A DNA stretch of 64,000 bases from Neorhizobium sp. UBA7851. Its GTDB lineage: Bacteria; Pseudomonadota; Alphaproteobacteria; Rhizobiales; Rhizobiaceae. The stretch is from NCBI GenBank assembly GCA_002500765.1, contig DLSX01000129.1, forward strand, positions 44,404 through 108,403, in the 5' to 3' direction. Below, piece by piece: positions 43,583-54,508 of this stretch; position 1 is the first letter of the stretch, and each line of letters opens with the position of its first letter. Made by a program: the position numbers and the translations under genes. The notes below the pieces were generated by a model, which was not told where the DNA came from, searched no databases, and saw nothing but the letters and a program-made list of their open reading frames with translations.

Positions 43583-44511
43583 GCGATGACACCACGCGCC
43601 TTTTCCTCGGTCTGGTCGGCGTGCTCGTGACGGCAAGCATCATTGCAGGCGTGCTGTCGTGGCGCAGCCCGAAACCCTTGCCTTCGACGCTCGACAATCT
43701 CAATGCGCGTATCAAGGCGTGGTGGATCATGGTGGCGGGCATCAGCTTCGCCTTCCTGTTTGGCGCGGGCGGCGTGATCCTGCTTTTCGCCTTCGTGTCC
43801 TTCGCCGCTCTTCGGGAATATGTGACACTGACCAACACGCGCCACGCGGATCGCTGGACGCTGCTTGGCATGTTTATGATCATCAACCCGGTTCAGTATT
43901 ATCTGATCTGGATAGACTGGTACGGGCTCTATTCGATCTTCATTCCGGTCTACTGCTTCCTCGCCATGCCGGCGCTGACGGCGATGCGCGGTGACACGTC
44001 CCGTTTCCTCGAGCGGGTCAGCGAACAGCAATGGGGCATCATGCTCTCGGTCTACTGCATCAGCCATGTGCCGGCGCTGGTGACCCTGCCAATTCCCGGC
44101 AATGAGGGGCGAGGGTTGCTGCTGATCGCGTTTCTGATTGCGACGGTGCAGGGCAGCGATGTGCTGCAATATGTCTTCGGCAAGCTTTTCGGCCGTCACA
44201 AGGTCGCCCCCAGCATCTCGCCATCCAAGACCTGGGAGGGGCTGATCGGAGGGATTGCGAGCGCGTCGCTGATGGGCGCAGGGCTCTACTGGCTCACGCC
44301 ATTTTCGCCGCTGGAAGCCGGAATGCTTGCCGCGCTTTCCTGCGTCATGGGCTTTTTCGGCGGTCTCGTCGCCTCTGCAATAAAACGCGATCGCGGCGTA
44401 AAGGACTGGGGTCACATGATCGAAGGTCATGGCGGCATGCTGGACCGGGCCGATAGCCTGGTTTTTGCTGCACCCGTCTTTTTCCATATTGTCCGCTACG
44501 CCTGGACGTAG
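43579..44511 (+). CDS. ynbB: CDP-diacylglycerol synthase-like protein (YnbB/CdsA family)
   Basis: The 310-residue membrane protein has about eight helices and a near-perfect CDS signature at about residues 266-293 (SAIKRDRGVKDWG, then GHGGMLDRADS). It activates phosphatidate with CTP to CDP-diacylglycerol, the donor for YnbA. The usual Pro of PGHGG is Glu here. The start overlaps the acyltransferase stop by ATGA. Last gene of the cluster; it is probably a second CdsA copy dedicated to this pathway. Confidence 0.92.
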   Translation: MSDDTTRLFLGLVGVLVTASIIAGVLSWRSPKPLPSTLDNLNARIKAWWIMVAGISFAFLFGAGGVILLFAFVSFAALREYVTLTNTRHADRWTLLGMFMIINPVQYYLIWIDWYGLYSIFIPVYCFLAMPALTAMRGDTSRFLERVSEQQWGIMLSVYCISHVPALVTLPIPGNEGRGLLLIAFLIATVQGSDVLQYVFGKLFGRHKVAPSISPSKTWEGLIGGIASASLMGAGLYWLTPFSPLEAGMLAALSCVMGFFGGLVASAIKRDRGVKDWGHMIEGHGGMLDRADSLVFAAPVFFHIVRYAWT

Positions 44512-44714
44512 TGCGGCTCCGTCACTCCATGCTTTGATACCGTATCTGTCCGCCGAAGAGCAGGCGGGGTGCGTTGACCCATGTGCGGCGAACGAAAAGA
44601 CTTACCTCATGTCCCCGCCAAAACGGCTCCTGTTATGTGCATTCATCGAACAGGCAGATAGGCGAGCGAAAACCGAACCGATCTACAGATTGTTCAAAAA
44701 ATGCGTCATCGGAC

Positions 44715-44732
44715 ATGAAAATATATTTTCAT
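44715..44732. promoter_or_regulatory. 18-bp perfect palindrome upstream of rpiR
   Basis: ATGAAAATATATTTTCAT is perfectly self-complementary and sits 53-70 bp before the rpiR start, in an AT-rich leader. Its symmetry fits a dimeric HTH regulator such as RpiR itself. Confidence 0.55.
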
Positions 44733-44736
44733 TTCT

Positions 44737-44760
44737 AAAAAATAGAGATATCTATTTTTT
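44737..44760. promoter_or_regulatory. Second inverted repeat upstream of rpiR
   Basis: Ten-base arms AAAAAATAGA and TCTATTTTTT flank GATA. It lies 5 bp after the 18-bp palindrome, centres about two helical turns apart. It could be a second operator; as RNA it is also a U-ending hairpin in the leader and could act as an attenuator. Confidence 0.5.
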
Positions 44761-44784
44761 CATAATAAAAGAACCGGGAACATC

Positions 44785-45658
44785 GTGACTCTTGCACTCC
44801 TTATCGAGACGAGTCGCAGCAAGCTAACTGCCAACCAGCAGAAGATTGCTGATTTCGTACTCGCCAACCCCTTTCCCGTCGCAACGATGGGGATCGAAGA
44901 CCTTGCCAAGGCGACCGCCACATCGCCTGCAACGATCACACGTTTCGTTCGCGCTCTGGGGTGCGGAAGCTTTGCCGAATTTCGTGCGTTTGCCGTTCAG
45001 GGCTATCAGTCACTGCTTCGCCCTGTCGAAAGCGTTGACCGCGCGCGCCAAATTCCACCGCACCAGATCGTCGAAGACTCATTGGCAAATGCGGCCAGCG
45101 CGGTGAGGCAGCTTTCCGCGACGTCCGGCGATGTCAACTGGGAGGAGATTGCTGCACGCATGGTGAGTGCGCCGCGCGTTGGTTTTCTCGGTTTCGGCGT
45201 CAGCGCCAACATGCTGCAATACCTTGCCGACAAGACAGTGTCTGTTGTCCGATCGCAGGTGGTCCTCAACGGAACGGGGGGGCTGGAGCGTGATGCACAG
45301 AAGATGTTGCGCTTCGGTCCGGAAGACATGGTGATCGCCATGGCTTTGCCGCGCTACTCACAGGCGACACTGGATTTTCTGAAAATAGCCCGCGGACGCG
45401 GCGTTCACTGCGTTGTCATCACGGATAGTGCCTCTTCGCCGCTCTGCGCATTCGGTCATGAAAAGATCCTCGTGCCGGCAAGCCATCCGGTGCTGCACAG
45501 CTCGCCGATTGCAGCACTTGCCGTCTTTGAAGCCCTCATCGCCGTCATAACGGCACATCATCAGAGCGTGTCGGACGCAGTCTCCACGGCACGCTCCCTA
45601 ATGCCGTATCTCTATGCGGACGATGCAAGTCGGCCGCAGTCCAAATCGGGAACCACGA

Positions 45659-45678
<20 letters not shown>
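44785..45678 (+). CDS. MurR/RpiR family regulator with SIS domain
   Basis: The 297-residue protein starts with GTG. The N-terminal RpiR HTH (about 1-77; [43 protein letters not shown]) is followed by a SIS sugar-phosphate-binding domain ([37 protein letters not shown]). SIS ligands are usually phosphosugars, such as N-acetylmuramate 6-phosphate for MurR. It heads the peptide-import operon and overlaps gsiA, and probably autoregulates through the palindromes upstream. Confidence 0.93.
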
Positions 45679-47533
<1,855 letters not shown>

Positions 47534-47552
47534 CTTTCAGAGAGGAAGAATA

Positions 47553-49082
47553 ATGAAACTGAAAAAATTGCTTATCTCGTCGGCTCTTGCCGCCGCATTC
47601 ATTCTGCCTGGTGCTGCCTGGGCAAAATCCCTTACGGTTGCCGTGCCCAACAATCTTACAGGCCTTGATCCGACCAACGTCAACGATACCCTGTCGCAGA
47701 CCTCCTTGCGCATGATCTACCAGGGACTGTTCGGGTTCGACAAGGACATGAAGCTCACGCCTCTTCTGGCCGAGAGCTATGAGGCAAACGACACCGCGAC
47801 CGAATTCACCATCAAGCTCCGAAAGGGCATCAAGTTTCACGATGGCAGCGATTTCAACGCGACCGCCGTCAAGATCAACATCGAGCGCCTTGCCAACCCG
47901 GACAACAAGCTTTCGCGTCGCAGCCTCGTTTCCATGGTCAAGGAAGTCCAGGTCGTCGACGACAGCACCGTCAAGCTGGTTCTCAATGAGCCCTTTGGCG
48001 CCATGATTCCGTCGCTCGCGCATCCGGGTGCGATGATCATCTCGCCGGCTGCACTGGAAAAGTTCGGCAAGGATATCGGCCGCAATCCGGTCGGCACCGG
48101 TCCCTTCAAGTTCAAGAACTGGTCGGCGGACAAGTTGGAAGTCGTGAAGAACGAGGGCTACTGGAAGGATGGCCTGCCCAAGGTTGATGGCATCACCATC
48201 AGCTCCGTTCCGGAATCCGGTGCCCGGTTTGCCATGCTGCAGACAGGCGAAGCCCAGTTCGTTCCGTCCTTCCCGCCGGAACTCATCAAGGTTGCGGAAA
48301 AGAACCCGAAGGTGGACGTCGACAAGGCGCCGTCCATTGTCGAATGGTACGTTTCGATGAACAACCTGAAGAAGCCGTTCGACGACGTGCGCGTTCGCCA
48401 GGCACTGAACTACGCAGTCGACAAGAATGCCTTCTGCAAGATCGTTTATAACGACATGTGCAAGCCCGTGAATTCGATCATTCCCGAAAACCTGGCGTTC
48501 CACGTTCCGGCCGGCAATTACGATTTCAATCTCGACAAGGCCAAGGAACTGATGAAGGAAGCCGGTCTCGAAGGCGGTTTCGAGACTGAACTGTGGGCCG
48601 GCTCCAACACGGAAGCCGTTCGCGCCATGCAGTTCATCCAGCAGCAGCTGGCGCAGATCAACGTCAAGGTGAATGTCTCGCCGCTTGAGGCGGGTGTTGC
48701 CGCCCAGAAGCTTTGGTCCGTAGACAAGCCTGAAGATGCCGGCGTGCAGATGTATTACGGCGGCTGGTCCGCTTCCACCGGCGATGCGGATTGGGGTATT
48801 CGCCCGCTGCTCTACAGCAAGAGCTTCCCGCCTGCGATGTTCAACGTTGCCTATTTCAACGACGAGAAAGTCAACGCGGCCATCGAAGGCGCGATCAGCA
48901 CGGCCGACAATGCCAAGCGCGCTGAATTCTACGCAACGGCGCAGAAGGCCGCTTGGGAAGGCGCTCCGTGGATCTTCCTCGGCGTCAACCAGAACATCTC
49001 GGCAAAGAGCAAAACCCTTTCCGGCGTCTACATGCTGCCGGATCGCGGCTTCCTGCTGGAAGAAGCAGCTATCTCCGAATAA
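47553..49082 (+). CDS. gsiB: Peptide ABC transporter periplasmic binding protein (GsiB-like, SBP family 5)
   Basis: The protein has 509 residues. A Sec signal ([21 protein letters not shown]) is followed by a family 5 fold strongly recalling Gsi[53 protein letters not shown], and [22 protein letters not shown] precedes the ATG. It would bind short peptides or gamma-linked peptides such as glutathione; the DppA-type and isoaspartyl hydrolases downstream point to unusual peptides. Confidence 0.93.
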   Translation: MKLKKLLISSALAAAFILPGAAWAKSLTVAVPNNLTGLDPTNVNDTLSQTSLRMIYQGLFGFDKDMKLTPLLAESYEANDTATEFTIKLRKGIKFHDGSDFNATAVKINIERLANPDNKLSRRSLVSMVKEVQVVDDSTVKLVLNEPFGAMIPSLAHPGAMIISPAALEKFGKDIGRNPVGTGPFKFKNWSADKLEVVKNEGYWKDGLPKVDGITISSVPESGARFAMLQTGEAQFVPSFPPELIKVAEKNPKVDVDKAPSIVEWYVSMNNLKKPFDDVRVRQALNYAVDKNAFCKIVYNDMCKPVNSIIPENLAFHVPAGNYDFNLDKAKELMKEAGLEGGFETELWAGSNTEAVRAMQFIQQQLAQINVKVNVSPLEAGVAAQKLWSVDKPEDAGVQMYYGGWSASTGDADWGIRPLLYSKSFPPAMFNVAYFNDEKVNAAIEGAISTADNAKRAEFYATAQKAAWEGAPWIFLGVNQNISAKSKTLSGVYMLPDRGFLLEEAAISE

Positions 49083-49096
49083 CTGCGCGTGAACGG

Positions 49097-49124
49097 CGTG
49101 CTGGCTCTTTAAGGGGCCAGCACG
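49097..49124 (+). other. Intercistronic hairpin after gsiB
   Basis: CGTGCTGGC and GCCAGCACG form a perfect 9-bp stem with a 10-nt loop, 14 bp after the gsiB stop, followed by GCTTTT. It could terminate part of the transcripts and stabilise gsiB mRNA. Confidence 0.65.
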
Positions 49125-49144
49125 GCTTTTCTGGAAGGAAATCC

Positions 49145-50065
49145 ATGTTTGCCTATCTCATCAAACGGCTGGTCGCGACCATTCCGGTCATCCTGATGGT
49201 CACGGTCTGCGTCTTCGCGTTCGTGCATATGCTGCCGGGCGATCCGGCCCGGCTTGTTGCCGGCCCCGATGCCAGTCCGCAGGACGTCGCTGCCGTTCGT
49301 TCGTCGCTTGGGCTCGACAAACCTCTGGTCGAGCAATTCACCAGCTATGTGGTCCGCTCGGTTCAAGGCGATTTCGGCATGTCGCTGAAAACGCGCCGTA
49401 GCGTGGCGGAAGAGATTGGCGAACGTCTGATGCCGACTGTCTGGCTCACCGTTTTCGCCATGCTGTGGTCCACGCTCCTCGGTCTCCTGATCGGCGTGAT
49501 TTCTGCGGTCAAACGCGGGCGCTGGCCGGACTATACGGGCATGATCATCGCCGTGTCCGGCATCTCGTTCCCGCCTTTCTGGCTGGGATTGCTGCTGATC
49601 AATGTGTTCTCTGTCCGGCTCGGCTGGTTCCCGACCGGCGGTTACGGCACCTGGCAGCACTACATCATGCCGTCGTTCACGCTCGGCGTCGGCGTTGCTG
49701 CCGTGATGGCACGCTTCACCCGTTCGGCTTTCATCGAAATCGCCAGGGAAGATTATGTGCGCACCGCACGCGCCAAGGGTGTGCCGGAGCGCAAGGTCAT
49801 CTGGAAACACTCGCTGCGCAATGCGCTCATCCCGATCATCACCATGGTCGGCCTGCAATTCGGCTTCCTGCTGGGTGGCTCTATCGTCGTGGAAAGCGTC
49901 TTCTCCTGGCCGGGCGTCGGGCGACTGCTGGTCGATTCCGTGTCCTATCGTGACTACCCGGTCATTCAGACACTGATCCTGCTGTTTTCACTGCAGTTCA
50001 TCTTCATCAATCTTCTGGTTGATGTGCTCTATGCCTTCGCAAATCCGGAGATCCGCTACAAATGA
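49145..50065 (+). CDS. gsiC: Peptide ABC transporter permease (GsiC/DppB-like)
   Basis: The 306-residue protein has six helices. The N-terminal [19 protein letters not shown] and [11 protein letters not shown] are typical of DppB-type permeases. The cytoplasmic EAA loop is recognisable at [25 protein letters not shown]. It partners GsiD, whose gene overlaps by ATGA. Confidence 0.95.
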   Translation: MFAYLIKRLVATIPVILMVTVCVFAFVHMLPGDPARLVAGPDASPQDVAAVRSSLGLDKPLVEQFTSYVVRSVQGDFGMSLKTRRSVAEEIGERLMPTVWLTVFAMLWSTLLGLLIGVISAVKRGRWPDYTGMIIAVSGISFPPFWLGLLLINVFSVRLGWFPTGGYGTWQHYIMPSFTLGVGVAAVMARFTRSAFIEIAREDYVRTARAKGVPERKVIWKHSLRNALIPIITMVGLQFGFLLGGSIVVESVFSWPGVGRLLVDSVSYRDYPVIQTLILLFSLQFIFINLLVDVLYAFANPEIRYK

Positions 50066-50943
50066 GTGCGACAACCATCGTAGAGGCTCCCTCCCAGAAA
50101 ATGCGCAAGCCGTTGTCGGAATTCTGGCGACGTTTCAAGAAACAGAAGGTGGCGCTGGTCGCACTGCTGTTCATCGTTGCCATGGTTCTGGCTGCTGCCC
50201 TCGCGCCATTTCTTGCCCCGTTTGATCCAAGCGCGCCGGATTATAATGCCGTGCTGGAAGGTCCTACGGCTGCGCATCTGGCCGGTACCGACGCCTATGG
50301 ACGCGACATCTTCAGCCGCATCATCTGGGGAGCGCGCATTTCGCTCGCTGTCGGCTTCCTCTCGGTCACGCTGGGAGCACTCGTCGGTGTCACTCTTGGC
50401 ATCATATCGGGCTACTATGGACGCTGGGTGGATTCGCTGATCATGCGGATCTGCGATCTGCTGCTGGCGTTTCCCGGCATTCTGCTGGCCATTGCCGTCA
50501 TCGCCATTCTCGGTCCCGGTATCACCAACGTCATCTACGCGGTCGCCGTATTCTCCGTTCCCGTCTTCGCGCGTCTGGCCCGCGGCACGACACTGCAGTT
50601 GAAGCAGGCCGTTTATGTCGACGCATCGCGCGCCATCGGCGTTGCCGATCGGGTCATCATGCTGCGCCATATCCTGCCCGGCACGCTGCCCAACGTGATC
50701 GTCTATTTCTCGATGCGTATCGGCACATCCATCCTGACGGCCGCGGCTCTGTCCTTCATCGGTCTGGGCGCTCAGCCACCGAGCCCTGAATGGGGCGCCA
50801 TGCTGGCGGATGGCCGCACTTATATGGGCGTTGCCGACCACCTGACATTGTTCCCCGGCATAGCGATTTTCGTGACCGTGCTGGCCTTCAACCTGTTTGG
50901 TGACGGACTGCGTGATGCGCTCGATCCGAAGCTCCGTGGGTAA
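50062..50943 (+). CDS. gsiD: Peptide ABC transporter permease (GsiD/DppC-like)
   Basis: The 293-residue protein has the DppC-type N-terminal OppC domain and [20 protein letters not shown], then six helices and the EAA loop [20 protein letters not shown]. The C-terminus [18 protein letters not shown] is the family ending. It is coupled to gsiC by a 4-bp overlap. Confidence 0.95.
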   Translation: MSATTIVEAPSQKMRKPLSEFWRRFKKQKVALVALLFIVAMVLAAALAPFLAPFDPSAPDYNAVLEGPTAAHLAGTDAYGRDIFSRIIWGARISLAVGFLSVTLGALVGVTLGIISGYYGRWVDSLIMRICDLLLAFPGILLAIAVIAILGPGITNVIYAVAVFSVPVFARLARGTTLQLKQAVYVDASRAIGVADRVIMLRHILPGTLPNVIVYFSMRIGTSILTAAALSFIGLGAQPPSPEWGAMLADGRTYMGVADHLTLFPGIAIFVTVLAFNLFGDGLRDALDPKLRG

Positions 50944-50955
50944 GGAGTAAAAACC

Positions 50956-51774
50956 ATGCGTGTTTACATCTCCGCCGATATCGAAGGCATTGCCGGCGTC
51001 GTCGCCTCGGTCCAGGGACAGGCCGGCCATGCGGAATACGAAAAGGCCCGCATTCTGATGACCGAAGAGGTCAATGCGGTTGTCGAGGGACTTGTGGAAG
51101 CCGGCGTCGAGGAAATCGTGGTCAACGATTCCCATGGGCCGATGATCAATATACTGCCATCGATCCTGCATCCGGCAGCCGACCTGATCCTCGGAAAACC
51201 CAAGCCGATGAACATGGCCTGTGGCCTAACCGCCGATTTCGACTTGTTCTTCATGGTCGGTCACCATTCGATGGCGGGCAGGGGTGGGGTTTTGGCGCAT
51301 ACGACCAACGGCTTTGCATTCGCGCAGGTGCGTATCGACGGCGTGGCTTACGGCGAGCCGGGCATCTATGGCGCCTATGCCGGCGAATTGGGTGTGCCAG
51401 TCGGCCTCGTTTCCGGCGACGATTGCACGCGTGATGAGAACACGGACTTCTTCCCCGATGCAGAATTCGTTGTCGTCAAACAGTCCTTCGGTCAGCGCGC
51501 CGCACGTCAGGTTTCCGTTCAGCGTGCGCGTGCCATGCTGAAGGAGGCAGCGATCCGGGCCGTGCGTGACGCAGCCGACAAGAAGACTTTTGCGCTTCCC
51601 GGACCTCACAAGGTCGAGTTCGTCATGAACAATGCAGCGCTCGCAGACCAGATGGCGGTGTTGCCGCCTGCAAGACGCATTGATGCGCGGACCGTCGGAT
51701 TTGACTGCAAGGACATGGCTGAAGTCATCGGTTGGATGACAGCCCTTTCCGCCATGAGTTTTGCTTTGCGATAG
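50956..51774 (+). CDS. dppA: D-aminopeptidase, DppA family (peptidase M55)
   Basis: The 272-residue zinc peptidase begins VYISADIEGIAGV, giving the Asp/Glu ligands. Further metal-site residues are in VNDSHGPM, MVGHHSMAG and YGEPGIYGAYAG. Bacillus subtilis DppA releases D-Ala from D-Ala-containing peptides and works with a Dpp importer. It lies 12 bp after gsiD in the same operon, so it most likely trims imported peptides with D-residues, such as cell-wall fragments. Confidence 0.92.
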   Translation: MRVYISADIEGIAGVVASVQGQAGHAEYEKARILMTEEVNAVVEGLVEAGVEEIVVNDSHGPMINILPSILHPAADLILGKPKPMNMACGLTADFDLFFMVGHHSMAGRGGVLAHTTNGFAFAQVRIDGVAYGEPGIYGAYAGELGVPVGLVSGDDCTRDENTDFFPDAEFVVVKQSFGQRAARQVSVQRARAMLKEAAIRAVRDAADKKTFALPGPHKVEFVMNNAALADQMAVLPPARRIDARTVGFDCKDMAEVIGWMTALSAMSFALR

Positions 51775-51812
51775 TCGAACAAACAGAGATTAACAAAGCT
51801 CCGAGAGATCAG

Positions 51813-52748
51813 ATGCCCCAAACAACACCGGTTATCGCGCTGCATGGCGGCGCGGGTACGATATTGAAATCCAACATGACGCCGGAGCTCGAAGCCGCCT
51901 ACCATGCAGCGCTGCGCACCTGCCTCGAGGCCGGGCTGGCAGTCTTGCGCAATGGCGGAACGTCACTCGATGCCGTTACGGCCTCGGTGGTGGAGCTGGA
52001 AGACAATCCGCTCTTCAATGCCGGCCGGGGTGCGGTTTACACCACCGACGCAACTCACGAGATGGATGCGGCCATCATGAATGGTGCCACGCGGGATTGC
52101 GGCGCAATCTCCGGTATTTGCGGCCCTCGTCACCCGATCCTTGCTGCCCGTGCGGTGATGGAGAAGACGGAACATGTGTTTCTGGCTGGCGACGGTGCAA
52201 GGCGCTTTTGCGAAACGGCTGATCTGGAAATGCAGGATGCCGAATGGTTCGGCACCGAACAGCGTCTTAAAGCACTGAAAGCCGAGATGGAGCGTCGCAG
52301 ATCGGGGCTTGCCGATGATGGTGATCCGGCCCGCAAACATGGCACTGTCGGCGCAGTCGCGCTCGATCGCTTCGGCCATCTTGCGGCAGCGACTTCAACC
52401 GGCGGCATGACCGCCAAAACACCGGGTCGTGTAGGTGATAGCCCGGTTATCGGCGCAGGTACCTGGGCGGACGATGCTACGGCGGCGATTTCCGCGACCG
52501 GACATGGAGAATATTTCATCCGGCAGGTCGTTGGTCATGAAATCGATGCCCGCATGCGCTGGGCGGGTCAGGATCTCGGGACGGCTTCAGGCTCGGTCGT
52601 CAGCGAGCTGGGCGTTATGGGCGGATCCGGCGGGCTGATTTGCGTGGATGCCAAAGGCAATATCGCCCTGCCGTTCAATAGTCCCGGTATGTATCGGGCT
52701 TGGTGCGGCAAGGACGGCGTCGTCCATACAGCTATATATAGAGACTGA
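51813..52748 (+). CDS. iaaA: Isoaspartyl peptidase/L-asparaginase (plant-type, IaaA)
   Basis: The 311-residue N-terminal-nucleophile precursor has LHGGAGT at the start, FNAGRGAVY, and the autocleavage site before the nucleophilic Thr in KHGTVGAVALD, with GGMTAKTPGRVGDSP downstream. After self-cleavage it hydrolyses beta-aspartyl dipeptides and asparagine. In E. coli iaaA is the neighbour of gsiABCD, so the grouping is conserved although the order differs here (gsiABCD-dppA-iaaA). GAGAGATCAG precedes the ATG. Confidence 0.94.
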   Translation: MPQTTPVIALHGGAGTILKSNMTPELEAAYHAALRTCLEAGLAVLRNGGTSLDAVTASVVELEDNPLFNAGRGAVYTTDATHEMDAAIMNGATRDCGAISGICGPRHPILAARAVMEKTEHVFLAGDGARRFCETADLEMQDAEWFGTEQRLKALKAEMERRRSGLADDGDPARKHGTVGAVALDRFGHLAAATSTGGMTAKTPGRVGDSPVIGAGTWADDATAAISATGHGEYFIRQVVGHEIDARMRWAGQDLGTASGSVVSELGVMGGSGGLICVDAKGNIALPFNSPGMYRAWCGKDGVVHTAIYRD

Positions 52749-52799
52749 TAAGAGCAGCAGCAAAAAACCAAAGCGCGGCGCGCGCCTCTCTGGCGCGGC

Positions 52800-53430
52800 C
52801 ATATTCAACGTTCCCACCCATATTGGCAGAGATGCAGGTAAGGAGTGGAACGGGCTAGACCGAGGTGCCTTGCCGCCCGCGTCGTATTGGCGGCGAAAAG
52901 GCGCATCGCATCGATGAGCGCTTCTTTTTCGCTTTCCTTCAAACTTCCTGACCTTAGGGAAAAGGTTTTGGATTGTGCAATCCGATCGGAAGATTTCCGA
53001 TATCAATAATCTGAGCGGCTTGCTCATGCATAGAGATGCCTGGAAGGCAAAACAGTCCGCGAGAAATTACACATCTTCGCCACGTGCCCACAGGGGTGGA
53101 ATGGAAACCGAGGCCGTCGCGATAGGGTAATAGAGATCACTGCGAAAGCAGCCCGCACTTACTTCTTCCGTCAGTGACCGATTGGTCATGGAGACAAGCG
53201 CAATGTCCACTTGCCGTCCCGCGTGGCCACGGAGTGGAAAGACAAGGCCGTCTTCCAGAACACGCAGGAGATAGGGTTGAAGATCGAGTGGCATCTCGCC
53301 GATCTCGTCGAGGCATATAGTCCCTCATCGGCGGCAGCATACGGCCCTCGCGTCCATTTTCCGCGATCCTCGGTGATGCGACCATCGCGTTTGGAGCCTG
53401 TTCATCTTCGGCTCCTTCAAGAGGAACTTT
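52800..53430 (-). pseudogene. Remnant of a sigma-54-dependent activator (AcoR-type)
   Basis: On the minus strand, CLDEIGEMPLDLQPYLLRVL leads through a conserved AAA+ stretch (SMTNRSLTEEV, FRSDLYY, IPPLWARGEDV) and then hits a stop near 53067. In another frame at about 52855-52945, KEALIDAMRLFAANTTRAAR followed by HLGLARST and YLHLCQYGWER is the Fis-type HTH that ends such proteins. Upstream of CLDEIG the expected AADEG is out of frame. The N-terminal sensor and the GAFTGA part are missing. So the gene has at least one frameshift, an internal deletion between the AAA+ and Fis parts, and a 5' truncation. Confidence 0.8.
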
Positions 53431-53788
53431 CGACGGCAAGAAATCGCGGGAGACACCATGTGACCAAGAAAGTCACACTGCGTTTTCTATTTAGATTCGC
53501 TTTAAAGCACGTGTTCAGGCCCGTGACCCTAGGCGGACATGGAGGCGCATCTTGGCGTCCATCATAAAATTCTTTCGTCGCGATAAGTGTGGACACGCGA
53601 CGAAGCAAGGCCTTGGCCACCGACTATATTGGTGCGTATACCGACAAGCAGACGCAAGCCAGCGCTTTCCCTCCCAAATTCGCCAAACAGTCTCTTTCTC
53701 GCTCAGGCGCAAAAGCGTGCAGGAGAATTGACACTTTAATGTCCGCATGATTTGCTATGATGTCAGACCAATTTGACGCGCTTGAGGC
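53431..53788. other. Intergenic region before the GntR gene
   Basis: About 358 bp without a recognisable gene; it may hold further decayed sequence of the sigma-54 activator. Near its end GTCAGAC (53762-53768) fits the short GT-N3-AC core bound by FadR-type GntR proteins, 20 bp before the gntR start. TTGACA at 53719 could be a -35 element. Confidence 0.4.
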
Positions 53789-54508
53789 ATGATGACATCA
53801 AGTCGAACCAGTTCACTTCAGCCGCTGCCACCGCTGGATCGTGCCCGACAGGTGACTGTGGCGCTTGCCCATTACATTGCCGATGTCCAGCTGAAGACAG
53901 GTGACCGGTTGCCCGCAGAGCGCGAGCTTATGGGAACGCTTGCCGTCGGGCGCTCGACCATCCGCGAAGCCATCCGACATTTTCAGGCGCTCGGCGTCAT
54001 CGAAACCCGCAAGGGCAGCGGCACCTATCTGTTGCGCCCGATCTCTCCCGATACCGTGCATATGCCGCTGTCGCTCGACACGACGCAATTGCGCGACGTG
54101 CTTTTACAGACGCTGCAGGTTCGACGCGGCATCGAATGCGAGGCAGGCATGGTGGCCGCGCAGATGCGTACCGCCGATGATCTGGCATTCATCGAAGACA
54201 AGCTTGTGAAGATGGAGACCGTCCATCTGGAAAAGGGCTCGTCCGGCCCTGAGGATCTTGCCTTCCATCTCGCCGTCTACGACGCCACCCACAATCCGCT
54301 GTTTCGGCAGTTGCTCGAACAGATGCGCGAAAGTTTCGAGCATTTTTGGGCCTCGCCCTTCGATCGCAAGGATTTTGCCCGGCGCTCCTTTCCGTTCCAT
54401 CGCACGCTTTTCGATGCCATCGCCGCCCGGAACCCGGAGCGCGCGCGGCGCGAAACATTAAAAATCCTCGCGGTTGTCGAGGAAGACATCAAGGAAATGT
54501 CCAAATGA
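53789..54508 (+). CDS. GntR family regulator (FadR/FCD subgroup)
   Basis: The 239-residue protein has an N-terminal winged HTH (LKTGDRLPAERELMGTLAVG, RSTIREAIRHFQALGVIETR) and an FCD sensor domain (LAFHLAVYDATHNPLFRQLL and HRTLFDAIAARNPERAR, with the His ligands). Its stop overlaps the start of the PLP enzyme (ATGA), so regulator and enzyme are made together. It probably controls the whole PLP enzyme-sugar ABC operon. Confidence 0.92.
   Translation: MMTSSRTSSLQPLPPLDRARQVTVALAHYIADVQLKTGDRLPAERELMGTLAVGRSTIREAIRHFQALGVIETRKGSGTYLLRPISPDTVHMPLSLDTTQLRDVLLQTLQVRRGIECEAGMVAAQMRTADDLAFIEDKLVKMETVHLEKGSSGPEDLAFHLAVYDATHNPLFRQLLEQMRESFEHFWASPFDRKDFARRSFPFHRTLFDAIAARNPERARRETLKILAVVEEDIKEMSK

Noticed and set aside
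52749..52800. GC-rich palindromes after iaaA as a terminator.
   Set aside because: GGCGCGCGCC is self-complementary but there is no stable stem with loop and T-run at a good distance; not strong enough to list.
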